From Bradyrhizobium manausense (GTDB taxonomy: Bacteria > Pseudomonadota > Alphaproteobacteria > Rhizobiales > Xanthobacteraceae): 64,000 bases of DNA. The stretch covers positions 1-64,000 of the forward strand of contig NZ_JAFCKB010000008.1 of NCBI RefSeq assembly GCF_018130615.1. Direction: 5' to 3'. Below the pieces are notes generated by a model. It ran no database searches. It was not told where the DNA came from and was given only the letters and a program-made list of their open reading frames with translations. Positions 63,367 to 64,000 of the stretch are shown piece after piece. Within the stretch, counting starts at the first letter, position 1, and every line of letters begins with the position of its first letter. The translations under genes were made by a program, and so were the position numbers.

Positions 63367-64000
63367 TCAGTAGCGCGCGACGACCGGGCTGGCCCAATTG
63401 AAACGGTAGTTGAGGCCCGCCTTGAAGGTGTGGTCGTCGGTGGTGAAGTTGCCGGTGCCGACCAGCGGACCCGCGGTGAAGTGTGAGTCGCCGAAATTGT
63501 AGTACTGGTACTCGGCCTTGGCCGACCAGCTCGGCGCGAACATGTATTCGAGGCCGGCGCCGATGGTGTAGCCGTTGCGGTGATCGCCATCGATGATGAA
63601 GGCGGTCGGCACGCCAGCGACGGTGACCTTCTCGTTGTTGTCCGAATAGGCGTAGCCGCCCTTCACGTAGACCAGGCCCGGTCCCCAGGTGTAGCCGACG
63701 CGGCCGGTGATCGAGCCGAGGCCACGCTGGTCGTTGGTGTAGGCCACGCCGCCCGGGAACACCGCGCCGACATTGCCGGAGAGCCAGGAATACTGGCCTT
63801 CGACGCCAACCACGAAGTTCGGATTGACCTGCCAGTCGGCACCGACCTGTACGCCGCCGAGGAAACGGCCGTTGCCGTTGTTGCCGGTGGAGAGGCCGTT
63901 GAAATTGTTGTCGCTGGAGAACGCGCCGCCGATATGGCCGCCGATGTAGAAACCGGTCCAGTTGTAGATCGGCGCGGCATAGGCCGGGGCCTTGTTGTAA
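63367..64000 (-). CDS. Outer-membrane beta-barrel protein (Omp25/RopB-like), 5' end missing
   Basis: At least 211 codons are present; the signal peptide and first residues lie beyond the window. The visible start 'YNWTGFYIGGHIGGAFSS' is the hallmark of the rhizobial/Brucella Omp25 type. Alternating hydrophobic strands ('GSITGRVGYTWGPGLVYVKG', 'YTIGAGLEYMFAPSWSAKAE') follow, and the C-terminus 'KAGLNYRFNW...VVARY' ends in an aromatic residue, as for an eight-stranded barrel. It is very likely a small porin or structural outer-membrane protein. An intrinsic terminator follows it. Confidence 0.88.
   Translation of the reverse strand, partial: YNKAPAYAAPIYNWTGFYIGGHIGGAFSSDNNFNGLSTGNNGNGRFLGGVQVGADWQVNPNFVVGVEGQYSWLSGNVGAVFPGGVAYTNDQRGLGSITGRVGYTWGPGLVYVKGGYAYSDNNEKVTVAGVPTAFIIDGDHRNGYTIGAGLEYMFAPSWSAKAEYQYYNFGDSHFTAGPLVGTGNFTTDDHTFKAGLNYRFNWASPVVARY

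Overview
The window reads as chromosome of a Bradyrhizobium-type alphaproteobacterium. The basis is the high GC, the coxB-coxA-ctaB-ctaG-coxC order, the split Fo operon (atpI-B-E-F'-F) away from F1, the 5-aminolevulinate-synthase type HemA with a FixK/FNR box upstream, and several families of short palindromic repeats that look like those littering Bradyrhizobium intergenic DNA. The species is inferred, not proven. No tRNA, rRNA, CRISPR array or prophage was seen. The only mobile DNA is the tail of an IS3-family element at the left edge.

Layout. 1-77: end of an IS3-type insertion sequence. 127-8540: the ligase-associated DNA repair set (ATP-dependent ligase, metallo-beta-lactamase exonuclease, Lhr-like helicase, PdeM phosphoesterase), split into two divergent arms by a TPR methyltransferase and an orphan substrate-binding protein. 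8610-11277: LysR regulator divergent from an EamA exporter and an MBL hydrolase. 11417-16938: TauE/TIGR02186 pair and a large PodJ-like SEL1 protein lying between two ~125-bp direct repeats. 17300-23800: PadR regulator divergent from a fatty-acid beta-oxidation operon (NTF2-like, acyl-CoA dehydrogenase, thiolase, FadB-like). 23907-27367: GST/MarR divergent pair, glutamate-cysteine ligase and a PAN-domain protein. 27493-31281: tldD-lepB-yjbR-nucleotidyltransferase operon and an IalB-like protein. 31729-38371: aa3-type cytochrome oxidase and its assembly factors. 38480-44853: NTF2-like protein, a divergent two-component pair, a candidate small RNA, and thrC-M16 peptidase-GNAT. 44989-49892: a periplasmic hypothetical protein, the Fo ATP synthase operon with a clear promoter, a coiled-coil protein and YjbQ. 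49965-54532: MHS transporter, NarL-type regulator, chorismate mutase and a Tat-exported hydrolase. 54536-63198: a transporter-fused hybrid kinase, hemA, an MBL hydrolase and a chemoreceptor. 63367-64000: an outer-membrane beta-barrel gene cut by the window end.

Most genes are housekeeping or well-known families. Respiration is the main theme: terminal oxidase, its copper and heme assembly factors, Fo, and heme synthesis. No wholly new multi-gene system could be shown from the sequence. The best leads are regulatory: twin ATGC-N8-GCAT operators between PadR and the beta-oxidation operon, twin 14-bp palindromes between GST and MarR, a perfect FixK/FNR box before hemA, and a promoter-hairpins-terminator unit of about 100 nt upstream of thrC. 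Next come the repair cluster split by unrelated genes, in-frame minisatellites in the PodJ-like gene, and the direct repeats flanking it.
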